DNA from: Anticarsia gemmatalis
Lineage: Eukaryota > Arthropoda > Insecta > Lepidoptera > Erebidae
Length of the DNA stretch: 64,000 nt
Assembly (NCBI RefSeq): GCF_050436995.1
Contig: NC_134767.1
Location: forward strand, 9,796,001-9,860,000
Direction: 5' to 3'
Below the pieces are notes generated by a model. The model saw nothing but the letters and a program-made list of their open reading frames with translations, had not been told where the DNA came from and did not search any database. Within the stretch, counting starts at the first letter, position 1; every line of letters begins with the position of its first letter. Of the stretch, positions 12,000 to 22,569 are shown piece after piece. The translations under genes were made by a program, and so were the position numbers.

Positions 12000-13005
12000 C
12001 GAAACATTTCATGCACCTCTGCCATTATGTATGTAGAAAAGCGCTAAAAAAATTAATATAAACATAACATAGAGTCTATGATTAGTGTTAAAGATAATAA
12101 GTAATGTTTGTAAAGTGTCCATGTAAATGCAACGATCGTTATTGCTCGCTATAGCCTGTAGCCTGCTCGGCTATAACGGCTAATCTACAGATAGCCGATA
12201 TCTGCTAGATAACGTTTAAATGTCACACGTTCAGTTTAATGGCTAGCAAATTGGTATCGGTGTATAAAGTACAAATTTAAATATATTTTACTTACTAAGG
12301 TTTTGTTATGTGAAATGCCTTCTTCCTTTTCAAAATACGGTCTATATTACTTTTTTTTTTGTCAAATGGTTAAACATAGAAGTATAATTGAAATACAGGA
12401 GCTATATTTGTTATTTAATTTAATAGTATTTATTTTGCTTTGATTTTTGTGATCGGGACTATGTTTCTATTTCGAGCTATTATTTAAAGTTTAGTTAACT
12501 CTTAATTATATCGTTACACAATATTTCGATGACAAGCTTGGGTTTCAGTTTTTGAAAACAAAAAACGAATATCGTTTCAGGCGATTAAAACAATGTCATT
12601 TAAGCCATGTTAGATGAGTTATTTTAATGAAATTTCTCCAAAAAATATCGCTCTTGAATCGATCGACTAAGAATCAAACCCAAAACATCACTATCACTTC
12701 TTCCATACTGCATGTTAATTAATTATAATAAATTAACAAAATCAAAGTTCCGGTGATATCAGTCTACTTAAGTAACATATTAACTCTCTCTCACATATCG
12801 GCCGACACACTCGACACACGACACACTCGACACAGTCTCGACGCAACTTGTTCATGATATTTATTCATTTCATTAAAGTTGCGATAAGTATGGCTAAACG
12901 ACTTTATTTTAATCACTATAAGTTTAAGCCGCGACTTTGCATGGATTCCAAGTAATCTTTCGGTCATTTGTTGGTAGAAAACTACTTCATTACAAGTTTT
13001 ATTTA
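12000..13005. other. Gene-less stretch
   Basis: AT-rich, with no coding exon seen. A short GA/CA-rich tandem of CGACACACTCGACACA type lies at about 12803-12842. A loosely palindromic patch occurs at 12148-12205 (CTATAGCC, GGCTATAACGG, ATAGCCGATATC). Confidence 0.45.
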
Positions 13006-13007
13006 CA

Positions 13008-13197
13008 TCTTTATATATATTATAATTCTTCAGTATGTGTGTATGTCACTGAACTTCTCTTAAACGACTGGACCGATTTTGATGAATATTTTTTGTGTGT
13101 GTTCAAGGAGATTTGAGAATGGTTTAGATTATTAAAAAAACTTTAAACTTTCAAATTAAAGACGTGTAGACAGGACAATGTCTGTCGGGTCCGCTAG
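13008..13197 (+). mobile_element. Non-autonomous Helitron, short complete copy
   Basis: The element starts TCTTTATATATATTATAATT and ends TCTGTCGGGTCCGCTAG, flanked by A and T. The core has GACTGGACCGATTTTGATGA. It shares its ends and core with the inverted copy at 30281-30482, which supports both boundaries. Confidence 0.8.
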
Positions 13198-13570
13198 TTT
13201 CTATGTAAAATTATATTACGAAATGTCTTAGAGTCTGTCTTATTTTAAAAATTGTGCAGGAATGCGTAACGCCACGTTTCTAATAATATAATCAACATGA
13301 GCTGGAAGCCCTTAGTTACAGATGAAGTACCTACTAGCAACAAAAACATAGAATGATATACGTTTTAAAAAAATAAATAAAAATTCGTTATATTTTTAAA
13401 ATTTCATCAAAATCGGTTAAGCGGTTTAGCAGTAAAAAGGCAGCAGACAGTCAATTTTAATTATAATATTATTATGTATATATAATATAAAGAAATTCTC
13501 GTAACAAAACATAATCCTTATACAAAGTAGTTAATGTCACTGGTTAGTTTGACATTACCTTATACACTTA

Positions 13571-14642
13571 CTAGCTGACCCGTGCGGCTCCGCTCGCGTG
13601 AATTTCGTACTGTTGCTTATTCGTTTGAGCACGCGAATTGCGAAGCACTCGATACACCTACACATAAAAATGCTAACAACTCTTTTGTCATCTAATGGTT
13701 ATTTACGAAAGGGACCCGAAGGGCACACAATTTGACACAGGCTCAGGCAGGCCTGATTTCCTGTGGTTACCTTCTTTTCCGCTCTCGTCTGTATCCGTAG
13801 CAGTTTACAGTGTAAAATATAATAGGTACCTTATTATAGACTGACCATTGCTTACCCGTCTGGATTCAGAATATTATTATAGGTCCTATTTGCGCCGGAG
13901 CTCTTCAGACGCGTAATAATGTATACTTGCGATGATACGTCCGAAACCGCGTAACCAATGTATTTTATACTTATATCATCCGTTGTTTATTTTATAACGT
14001 AATTATTTTTTATACTTATATCATCCGTTGTTTATTTTTTAAAACTTACCACATAGTCTGTTTCATAGCTATCCAATTTATTTCCTTAATGCAACCAATT
14101 AATTTGGTTATGTGATTCGAACAACAGCGCCATCTGTCAGTTGCGGCGAACAACGACAACAAACGAAATTACTCGGTTTGCCATCTAGGATATCCCGATC
14201 GCACCGGACCCACGTAAACCAACATTTTTGTGTAATATATCATACAACATTTATGTTTAAAAATTTTATAAATGTATAGCATGTTTCAAAGGTATTTTTT
14301 TTACAATAAAGCCATCAAAATAAATTAATTAGAAAAAACATGCTTTGTTGCGGTTTATAACGCCATCTATTGGTTGGGGCGAACAACAGGTATCGATACG
14401 GCAGGCGCCGCGTTCACTATGCGAATGTTGTGAAATGGGTTGTAACGCCATCTATGGTCTCTATAGGGAAACGCAGGTTCAAACGATTTTTACGTATTTT
14501 TTTCAATTTTCTAAAAATCTTTGAAATTTTATGCTATAAAAAGTATCCTAGAAATTGCTCCACTACTTATTCTATGCATATACCAAATTTCAGTGCATTC
14601 TATCCGGTAGTTTTTACGTGATAGCGACACATACAGATGGAG

Positions 14643-14692
<50 letters not shown>

Positions 14693-14826
14693 AAAGAAAA
14701 TTATAAATTGCAGATTCGGTATCAGTATCCGTTACTAAACATCCCCCATTGGTTTTTTTTTAAATATTTTTTAAATATATTCAATGTACAGAATTGACCT
14801 CTCTACAGATTTATTATAAGTATAGA
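13571..14826 (-). mobile_element. Non-autonomous Helitron, 1256 bp, complete ends
   Basis: On the minus strand it begins TCTATACTTATAATAAATC and ends CTAG, the reverse of CTAGCTGACCCGTGCGGCTC at 13571. The flanks are A at 13570 and T at 14827, the expected uncorrupted A/T target. The interior holds the phrase CGCCATCT three times (about 14130, 14360, 14448) and a pure CAGA-type microsatellite. Short open frames inside it have no Rep or helicase motifs, so it is non-autonomous. It is the longest intact mobile element in the window. Confidence 0.85.
14639..14694. repeat. ACAG microsatellite inside a Helitron
   Basis: About twelve uninterrupted ACAG units lie near the 5' side of the minus-strand Helitron. 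Microsatellites in this position are common in lepidopteran Helitrons, and length variation between individuals is likely. Confidence 0.92.
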
Positions 14827-14956
14827 TTATACACTTGTACACTTTTACCGCTAGATGGCGCGATAATATGATTATTTAACTTTCCTCACTAATGATTATT
14901 ACTTTATACAAGTGAAGGGAATTTATATCTTCCTTGTTTATTTATTACAATCTATA

Positions 14957-15218
14957 TCTATACTTACTAATATTATAAAGCTGAAGAGTTTGTTTGTTTG
15001 TTTGTTTGTTTGAACGCGCTAATTTCAGGAACTACTGGTCCGATTTGAAAAATTCTTTCAGTGTTAGTTAGCCCATTTATCGAGGAAGGCTATAGGCTAT
15101 ATAACATCACGCTACGGCTATTAGGAGCGGAGTAGTAACGAAAAATGTTACAAAAACGGGGAAAATTTTGACCCAGTCTCTCTTAAGTGACGCAAGCGAA
15201 GTTGCGCGGGTCAGCTAG
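14957..15218 (+). mobile_element. Non-autonomous Helitron, complete short copy
   Basis: The copy starts TCTATACTTACTAATATTAT, has a (GTTT)n run, and ends GTTGCGCGGGTCAGCTAG between flanking A and T. It is very similar to the copies at 2366-2613 and 23915-24181, but its 5' end carries an extra CTTA. It lies only 130 bp from the opposite-strand Helitron on its left. Confidence 0.88.
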
Positions 15219-15507
15219 TTAATTATAAGTGCTAAGTATCGAGTAAACTTATTAGTGGCGCTTTTTGAAGCTAAACTTTGAAACAGTTAATTAAAAATAT
15301 ATTAAAATATACTTTTTTATAAGTATTGCTTAGAGCAACAAACAAATTAAAACCATAAAATCCTAATTTTATTCTAGCATCATTTTAATACCACCTTAGA
15401 ATAAAACAATAAATCGGTTATCTATCAACAATAGATGATCGGTTGATTTTCAAACGATCATCATTAGTTCATCAAAATTGTATTAAATAATAGGCGCCCA
15501 TAGCCAG

Positions 15508-15750
15508 TTGCGCTCACCGGTCGGTGAACGATCTGTGGGTTAAGCAACTCTTGACGCGGTTATTCCATAGATGGGTGACCGCATAGTGGTATTTGAACTG
15601 GGCGTCTCCGTGCTTCGGAGGGCACGTAAAAAGTCGGTCCCGGCTGTTGTCTCTAAGATAACAGTCGTTAAGCCACGTCAAAGGCCTCTCGAGCGGCTTG
15701 AACAACTTTGACACTAGGTTGACCACTAACCATACGATAAGAAGAAGAAT
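15508..15750 (+). mobile_element. 5S rRNA-derived SINE, near full length
   Basis: The head matches the internal control region of 5S rRNA in order: CACCGGT, GATC, GTTAAGCAAC (box A), GCGGTTA (intermediate element) and GATGGGTGACCGC (box C). The body then diverges (GTCTCCGTGCTTCGGAGGGC, then GATAACAGTCGTTAAGCCAC) and ends CACTAACCATACGATAAGAA with a GAA-rich tail. That layout is a type 1 pol III promoter fused to a non-5S body, which is a SINE rather than a 5S gene. Related copies are at 32508-32730, 35159-35375 and 45251-45456. Confidence 0.82.
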
Positions 15751-15759
15751 TTTACTATA

Positions 15760-16105
15760 CATTAAGTCACAACACATCGCCTATCAATAAAATAAAATAT
15801 GATCGATTATCGATAGATATAAAGTTGCACCACAATAAATGTTAATTAAATTAACAAACCCTTTTAACTTGATGATTGAATCACTTCACCGAGTATATTG
15901 AAAGTGTTGAGTGACCGCCATTATCCTTGAACATCGACGCGTTTCGTAATATTATTATCTCTGATTGATTGTGTGATTGAGTGTACTTTGTCATTCCGTT
16001 ATGACATAGTATGGAAAATACTTTGACAGCGCAATTGTAAAGATACCTATACAGATATTACCTACCATAGTTTGACAAATTCTGTATTATAAGGAGTCAA
16101 TTTAA
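15760..16105. other. Gene-less short stretch
   Basis: AT-rich sequence following the 5S-derived SINE. No feature is recognised. Confidence 0.4.
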
Positions 16106-16172
16106 CCCACTACTGTCCCACTGGGGTAATGTCTTCTCCTAAAATAAAAGAGAAATGACGCCTTGAGCCATT
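16106..16172 (-). repeat. tRNA-derived SINE, 3' fragment
   Basis: AACCCACTACTGTCCCACTG is the reverse of the SINE 3' end seen at 4494-4822, followed by a worn continuation ending near CGCCTTGAGCC. The head is absent. Confidence 0.6.
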
Positions 16173-16844
16173 ATTTTGCCCGAGCGCGGGTTTGAAAGTT
16201 GTTAAAAAAAAAGATGGAACCAATCTTAACTCTACGCGTCAAAAAAGCCTGTTTTTTTACCGAATATAAGCATAGTTATAGCTGAAGTTCATTAAAGTCG
16301 GTTCAGTCGCTTATCTTATAACGTGAAGAGAAATATTAACTTTTTTTTTAATCTCTATTTTAAATACGTATATATCTTAAAAAGCCAAATGTTTTTAATT
16401 GTAACTAAACTAATCCTTGCTTACGAAACTGATATTTTTATATACTTAAAAGTTATAATAGGCGGAGATTGACTCCCACACTTACATATATGACCAATCG
16501 AACACAGCTTATATGAATCGTTTATCCCACGTATAACATATATTGTATACTATACATACATATGTATGTGTATATATAATAACACACCTTATTGCCTAGC
16601 ACGAATAGATATCAGTTCTTTTATAATTATTCGAACATATTTTATTACTTGGGTTGTCCTTCAGTATATATAGCACCACACATTAAAAGCTTAAAAGATT
16701 TTTATCTTTTACATGAAAAGGGCTGATTCAATTTGAATAAATTCTGGCAAGGTAATTGATCATTGATGATTCTGGTAAAAGACATATTCTATTACTATGC
16801 AAGCTAGATCGATAACATATATAAAACTCTTCCGTTACTGAGTG

Positions 16845-17011
16845 GCTGACTGCTATCGTCGCGCTGTGGTTAAGGTCGCCACGTCGCTACCATCGGGTCG
16901 AGAGGTCGGTCAGTTCGATTCCCACACATAGTGTTTAAGGTCCGGTGGCTTGTCCCCGCGATACAAGAGCAATTGTTTTTGCGGGGGTTGTCTTCTTAAA
17001 AAAGAAAAAAA
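16845..17011 (+). repeat. tRNA-derived SINE (GCGGGGAC family), head and body
   Basis: In this orientation the tRNA-like head reads forward. GCGCTGTGGTTAAGGTCGCC provides an A-box region at about 16861 and GTTCGATTCCC provides the B box at 16913-16923. The body contains GTCCCCGCGATACAAGAGCA, the reverse of the body word in other copies. An A-rich tail begins near 16997. Confidence 0.72.
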
Positions 17012-17654
17012 ACTGAATGATGGACAACGCACAGCTGAAACTACTTAGCTTAGAAAGTTGGAATCTTGTATGAAGATAGCTTAGGAAGTGTAGAGGAGCA
17101 CTAAGAGAACATTTTTGGTAGTTCTCCCTGCAGGAGGGGAAATCGATCCAAACGTTTGTTGTTGTCAACAAAATTTTGACGCCATGGAAGAACAAAGAAA
17201 CACACTTCTACAATAACAATAATAATGAAAGAATAAGTATGAATGCTAGACCAACACCTGCGAGTAAAATGCTATTTTTCGTGAGAAAACCCGTACGGAT
17301 AACTTAATTCAAGATTATGTAGACGATCAGCGAAAGTGTCAGAGATGTGTTATCTATTCAAATAACTTCAAATCAAATCTTTACCATCATGTATACATAT
17401 ATTAATTAAATAGGTATCAGGATTCTTTTATAATTAAGTTAGAAATATTATAGTCATTCCTATTAATTTGTGTTTTTAATTGATACAGTACCGTTATAAT
17501 GTGTAAGGATTATGCTGTAATATAAAATGGATATTATTTTCTTACCTTCTTTTTTCTAATTCAATAATTTCTTAAAATTCTTGTTTTTTTATGTTATGTA
17601 GATACTCTTGAGACTACGTTTACGAGATTTCAAAATTTACTGTGATGTTAAACT

Positions 17655-17712
17655 TCTTATAAACACTAATTTTTGCAGCGGAATCGAACCTAAGACCGAC
17701 ATTTGAACCACT
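17655..17712 (-). repeat. SINE head remnant
   Basis: GCGGAATCGAACCTAAGACC is a worn reverse B box of the same family as 16845-17011, ending at the CCACTAA that precedes a hairpin MITE. Confidence 0.45.
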
Positions 17713-17714
17713 AA

Positions 17715-17797
17715 CCCCCGGTTTCAGAGTACATTCAGCGGTAGTTTGTCTATTCAATAGCAATTTTTTATATGAGTTTTAACGCTATTGAATTGAG
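17715..17797. mobile_element. CCCCCGG hairpin MITE, left half plus part of right
   Basis: The copy starts CCCCCGGTTTCAGAGTACAT and carries GCGGTAGTTTGTCTATTCAA. The returning arm is cut short after ACGCTATTGAATTGAG. The complete reference copy is at 27541-27656. Confidence 0.7.
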
Positions 17798-18280
17798 GGC
17801 TAGTAAATATTATTTCAGTGAATAATATCAATATTCATAATCTATTTAGTCGTCTGATTATCATAATATAACAAGAACTATAAACCAAAATACATTTCAT
17901 AGAAGTTCATTCAATACAACACAAAAACTACAAGCAATATTTATTAAATATCTATATAATATAATATAATCTGCGTGTAAATCTGTTCGTGGCATGGAGT
18001 CGTGACCCGGAGTATCTGCATCGACACGCGCTCGAACCCGGGACGCCGCGGTATCGCGTTACTGCGCTACATCGATGCACATTGTACTGCCAACATTGGT
18101 TCAAGTAGATAGTATTTTATTAGTTCAGTAGTTTTATTTGTGGTAGTTGAAAGTTTAAAGTAAGTTAAAATAGTATAATAATATAATAGTATAATAGTTT
18201 CAGTTGTTTTAAGTCTCATTTTATAATATTGTTCGATTTTTATGATAGTTTTTTTATGTAGTAGTAGTTTTGTGTAGTAG

Positions 18281-18575
18281 AGCAGGGATAGCCGAGTGGT
18301 ATAAGCTGGTACCTCCCACGTAAGGTTGCAGGTTCGAACCCAAGGCAAGACACCAATGACTTTTCGAAGTTATGTTTATAAGAAATAATTGCCACGTGTT
18401 CCCACTGTGAAGGAAAACATATTAATGCAACCTTGCATGCTTAAGAGTTCTTTAGAACAATTCTTAAAAGCATAGTTCCCAACTCGCACTTGGCCGCGTG
18501 GTGGATTCTATGCCTAACCACTCCCTTAATACGGGATGAGACCCTTGCCCAGGCGTGGGAGATTTGACCATTTGC
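18281..18575 (+). mobile_element. tRNA-derived SINE, near full length
   Basis: The A-box region is GATAGCCGAGTGGTATAAG and the B box is GGTTCGAACCC at about 18332. The body follows the 4494-4822 copy (ACACCAATGACTTTTCGAAG, GTGAAGGAAAACAT), and the 3' part (CTTGCCCAGGCGTGGGAGAT) has diverged. It ends eleven bases before a Helitron begins. Confidence 0.85.
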
Positions 18576-18585
18576 AAAAAAATAA

Positions 18586-18781
18586 TCTATATATGTAAAA
18601 ATGAAACCCTTTTTCCTTGGTCACGGCATCACGCATGAATGTCTGGACCGATTTTACTAATTCTTTTTGTGTTGTATTTGTTATTATTAGGAGAATGTTC
18701 TTACAGAAAAAAATAAAATATTGAAAATAGACAGTTAATTTTGTATATTTTAGAGGGTACGAAGTTCGCCGGGTCAGCTAG
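18586..18781 (+). mobile_element. Non-autonomous Helitron, 196 bp
   Basis: The element starts TCTATATATGTAAAAATGAA and ends CGCCGGGTCAGCTAG, flanked by A and T. The core has GTCTGGACCGATTTTACTAA. Its interior differs from the 2366-2613 type, so it belongs to another subfamily that shares the 3' end. Confidence 0.8.
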
Positions 18782-18789
18782 TCTAACAA

Positions 18790-19600
18790 TAATTCAACAT
18801 TTTAGTTTTTTTGGAAATATCGTCCTCCTTAAACACCCAAATTATATTTTACAAAAATATAATGTATGTATCTCAAAACAAACTATAAAATTATAGAACA
18901 GTTACCTGGCATTAAGTGTTTATCTATGCAATGATCTGTGAAACAGCTCGACAGATTCGAGTGTAACTAATTAAAATTTTATAGATCATTTACTTGCAAA
19001 TTTGTATGTAATTTATGTATATTATTCATTTATTTTTATTTGCATTCTTTTAGTTTACGAAATTAAGAGATAAAAATCGTTATGTACATAGTTGCATGTT
19101 GTTTATATGTATATAATGCGCTAACGACGGTGAACTATGTAATTAAGTTGAACTATTTATATAAATATCTAGTGTATGCCACTTAGCAAGTTAATTGGCA
19201 AAGTTATAGTAAAAGAATTCGCTTTAAAAAGACATAAATAAGTCAATCTCCGGCTGCTCGATTTTGTACGGTTATTGCAAAATTCTGAAATACTTAGTCG
19301 GAATTAGGAATTCAAATTTTAGTTTTTTATTAAGGTAATAAGTAGTTTTACTTAATTAATAAAATACATCTTCATTAAGAACTAGTCTTGTGTTGCCAAA
19401 ACTTTGTCAAAAATATTTATAACAAACCGAAAGCTATATTTTGTATGATACAAACAAATCAGTGCGGGGAATCAAACCTACAACACACGCAGTGACAATC
19501 ACTTATTATTACTTAAAGATCACTAAGCAAAGTCTCTGTTTACCGGTTGTTAAATGGTCCATGAATAAATACCAAATAACAATTACGTATATTCCTTGCC
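18790..19600. other. Gene-less AT-rich stretch
   Basis: I see nothing coding. No repeat family is recognised with confidence. Confidence 0.4.
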
Positions 19601-19715
19601 AATATTATAAAAACGAAAGTAATTCTGTCCGTCTATTTTTCATAACTAAACAACTGAATCGATTTGAACGAGATTTTGTATAAAGATAATTTGAGTTCCA
19701 GAAAAGGATATATTA
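19600..19715 (+). repeat. Helitron-like fragment, interrupted
   Basis: CCAATATTATAAAAACGAAAG followed by TCTGTCCGTCTATTTTTCAT and an AACTGAATCGATTTGAACGA core is a worn Helitron 5' portion. It is broken on the right by the mariner MITE at 19716. Confidence 0.5.
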
Positions 19716-19923
19716 AGTCGGGGAAATTGTCTTTTCGCATTATAGTATGTATGAACTTTTAATAAAATCTCTTTGGCTTCAAGAATCACAAATGAGTACA
19801 CGGTTCATTAGGTTTCTTTCAGTGAGCTCGTGAGGTACCCAAATATCGAGCTTTCTTGTGTAGAGAAATGATTTTATTACAAGTTCATACATACTACAAT
19901 GCGAAAAGACTATTTCCCCAACT
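19716..19923. mobile_element. Mariner-derived MITE, 208 bp
   Basis: Terminal inverted repeats (GTCGGGGAAATTGTCTTTTC on the left, a reverse match ending TTCCCCAACTT on the right) are bounded by TA on both sides, the mariner target duplication. The interior contains CACGGTTCATTAGGTTTCTT and TGAGCTCGTGAGGTACCCAA, shared with 33181-33389 and 46462-46662. It has no transposase frame. Confidence 0.85.
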
Positions 19924-20313
19924 TAATAGGATAGTTCACATCGCCGAAATCCAACGGGAACGGGAACCATACATGTAACTATGGTCTACGCGAACGGAAT
20001 CGTTTGTAAGATTTCGTAAACCATAAATAAGTACCGTAAAGCAATAATACATAATACTAATTAAAAAGATAAGGTCCTTAAAATATGCAAAACTATGTAA
20101 AGAAGAATAATATAAAAATCACGTTCTAAATCAATTAGGAGACAGTTATGTGGACGCCATTTATATTATATTAATAATTATAATTATATACAAACAAATT
20201 GTCTCGAGGACTCACTGATAAGAGAAGATATACCGGTTTAATAATATTCATTTTATAGATACTTTAGTTAATAATCATGTGTCGGGAGATTATTCTTAAG
20301 ACTTATGATCTGA

Positions 20314-20503
20314 CTAGCTTTCGCACCCAATTTCGTCCACATGAAAAGATTTTCAGGAGTAAAAAGTATCCTATGTGTTAATTCAATTTATGAACTATCA
20401 GTGTACCAAATTTCATTAAAATCTGTTGTGTACTTTTCGCGTGAAAGGGTAACAAACAGACATTTAGCCTCGCAGATTTTCGTATTTATAATATTAGCAT
20501 TTT
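20314..20503 (-). mobile_element. Helitron-like element, minus strand, worn 5' end
   Basis: CTAGCTTTCGCACCCAATTT at the left is the reverse of a CTAG 3' end, preceded by A. The right side ends TTCGTATTTATAATATTAG, the reverse of a Helitron 5' end that has lost its last bases. The core reads CAAATTTCATTAAAATCTGT. Confidence 0.65.
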
Positions 20504-20549
20504 GTAATATGTATTACTCGGGAGTACACGACTTCTCGCCAGTTATATT

Positions 20550-21003
20550 TCTTTACTTTTTTCTTTATAGAAAAAGACAACTCCCGCATTAAGAATTACT
20601 CTTGTGTCGTGGGGACTTTTACAAACACAATTTTAACAACGGGCACAAAGTACAACCAGACCCGAAACAAATATTTATGGTTCGCACAAATAATTGGCCA
20701 TAGTTAAACGGAAAGGATCCAACCCACACTATGGGTAAAATGAGTTATGTATACCAAAACACTCCTTGAAGTTAAAATTTTAATATCACGAAAACAATCC
20801 AAGTAAAATTCAAACCCACCATGAAGTTATAGTCCTGAGTTAGTCCCCAAAGTTAGTGATCTGAACTTAAAAGTTAAATATCTCGAAACTACGTCTGTGT
20901 GGGTTGGATCGTTTCCGTTTAACTATGGCCAATTGGCCGTGTGGGAATCGAACCCACGCCCTTCCCGACGCAATGGAAGCAGGACCTGCGCCACACAGGC
21001 AGT
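20550..21003 (-). mobile_element. SINE (GCGGGGAC family) split by a nested element
   Basis: The SINE body (GTGTCGTGGGGACTTTTACA, then CCAGACCCGAAACAAATATT) runs to AATT at 20695. It resumes at 20931 with AATTGGCCGTGTGGGAATCG and the reverse B box GGGAATCGAACCC. The two halves join exactly if the 235-bp insert and one AATT are removed, so the insertion is younger than the SINE. Confidence 0.8.
20696..20930. mobile_element. TIR element nested in a SINE, 4-bp AATT duplication
   Basis: The ends are inverted repeats of about 34 bp: GGCCATAGTTAAACGGAAAG on the left and the reverse of the same at the right, ending CCGTTTAACTATGGCC. The TIR continues inward to ATCCAACCCACAC with one mismatch. AATT flanks both sides, and the host SINE provides the empty site for comparison. 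At 235 bp it is non-coding and non-autonomous. A 4-bp palindromic duplication is seen in some DNA transposon groups, but I do not recognise the family. Confidence 0.75.
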
Positions 21004-21589
21004 CTAACTTAAAAAAACACTTTCTAGGCTTTTATCAATATACCGTTAGAACATCAATCTCTTCTCATTAAAGGATAAGCAATTAACACAAATGTTCCGC
21101 CTGTGACCGCAGAGATAAGAACAGACGTATTAATTGATATCAGGGATGGTACTGTATCCGAAACTTTACGATATCCGAAATAATTTTATCTGAAGCCGGT
21201 TTGAAAATTTCGGATAAGGGATAGAGTTTAAATTGATTGCCAATTCAGTTTTCTCTTTAAGAATTTAATTTTAATCTGAATTTACTTACACGAATCTAAT
21301 GGATAATCAAAAATATTATCCGATTAGGAGTCTTATCCGAAACTTATACATATAACGTAAGTAATATATCCGAATACGAAACATGATATCCGTAACATTT
21401 CTAATAGATACGTAAATGTGCGAGTGATGTCGAGTGACGCCGGGAGCTAATGTATGTTGTTAATTAATTACGTCGCGGTTGTCACAACACCGACACTGAT
21501 AGTACATTGTGATAGGGTTGTCAAAACTAAACTTGTATGTTAAGCGCCGTTTTATATAAAGTTATGTTAATTTAAGCTTTGGTTTTTGC

Positions 21590-21750
21590 TATGCGGCTAG
21601 CGCGGATCGATCTCTGAGGTTAAGCTACGCTTGCCGATCTAGTTCTGTAGCTGGGTGACCATCTTATGCACATCGAGATTTGGAAGGCACATTAAGTTGT
21701 GGATCCCAGTTATCATTTTCAAAGATATTTGACAGTCGTTAACAGTTTCT
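21590..21750 (+). repeat. 5S rRNA-derived SINE, second subfamily
   Basis: GATCGATCTCTGAGGTTAAG followed by CTGTAGCTGGGTGACCATCT follows the order of 5S boxes A and C. The body GAAGGCACATTAAGTTGTGG and GACAGTCGTTAACAG parallels the family at 15508-15750 but is clearly divergent. Confidence 0.6.
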
Positions 21751-22134
21751 TTCAGTTTCGGTTGATATAGAATTTGATACTGTTTCAGTTTTACTAACGA
21801 ACATTGCAGAATCTTATGCATAATAATTTATTGTACTGGCTTTTATTGTACACAATTTTCATGTATTTATGCGTTGGGCAACCCTATGACTAAATGTATG
21901 TTTCCCGCGAAACTTGCACCTCTTTAGATAACGTGTCTATTAAGTATTAACTAATATATTAACTAGTATGTTAAGTATTTAGTTAAACCACTCAAATGAG
22001 AACATTCTTGTCGAAACTCGTGTCCGATTACAATATCTATTAACTAGTTACTGACTCGCGACTTCATCCGCAAATATATAAACAAATATTTTATATTTAA
22101 CAATATTTTCTATTTGTTTATATTACTCGTACAC

Positions 22135-22225
22135 CTTTCCGAGCTGGTGGTAGATTCAGTAATTGTAACAACTATCATAAGTGTCAATATTTGACCTAAA
22201 TGAATTGATTTTTATTTTGATTTTA
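22135..22225 (+). repeat. LINE 3' UTR fragment
   Basis: CCTTTCCGAGCTGGTGGTAG followed by CTATCATAAGTGTCAATATT and GACCTAAATGAATTGATTTT matches the 3' end of the LINE at 43143-44548, with a TTTTGATTTT-type tail. It is a dead-on-arrival 5'-truncated copy. Confidence 0.78.
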
Positions 22226-22386
22226 TAGCTTAACTAAATGAGATAAGTTTGTGTGTATCTAAGTAGATTGAGTTATTTAATCACAGCCTACCCCTATAAG
22301 TGCAAAATATAATTTTGGGATAAGTATGTTTAAATGTCCTTACAGATACGTAAAAATAATCGAAATCACAACACTTTGTGTGTAGT

Positions 22387-22569
22387 TATAGACCGACAAC
22401 TTTGTACAGAGCCGTGTAATACACGATTTGTCTAGAGTATGATTAATATACAGGTTAAAAAAGAACGCATAACTCTGCGAGTAAATAATGTTCTACATTT
22501 TAAATTTTATATGCATCCATCACCAGCGCAATTTACATACCAGACTTTATACTAAGTCGTCGAACTATA
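22387..22569. mobile_element. TATAGTC-type TIR MITE, 183 bp
   Basis: The left end TATAGACCGACAACTTTGTA and the right end, read in reverse as TATAGTTCGACGACTTAGTA, are inverted repeats of about 38 bp with scattered mismatches. The family's second copy is at 54316-54533, and single ends are at 33402-33480 and 59925-59966. TA is found at both borders. It has no coding capacity. Confidence 0.65.

Noticed and set aside
15514..15777. Minus-strand open frame sharing wording with one at 32510-32824 (LVVNLVS, ERPLT)
   Set aside because: The shared protein wording comes from two copies of the 5S-derived SINE and does not indicate a conserved gene.
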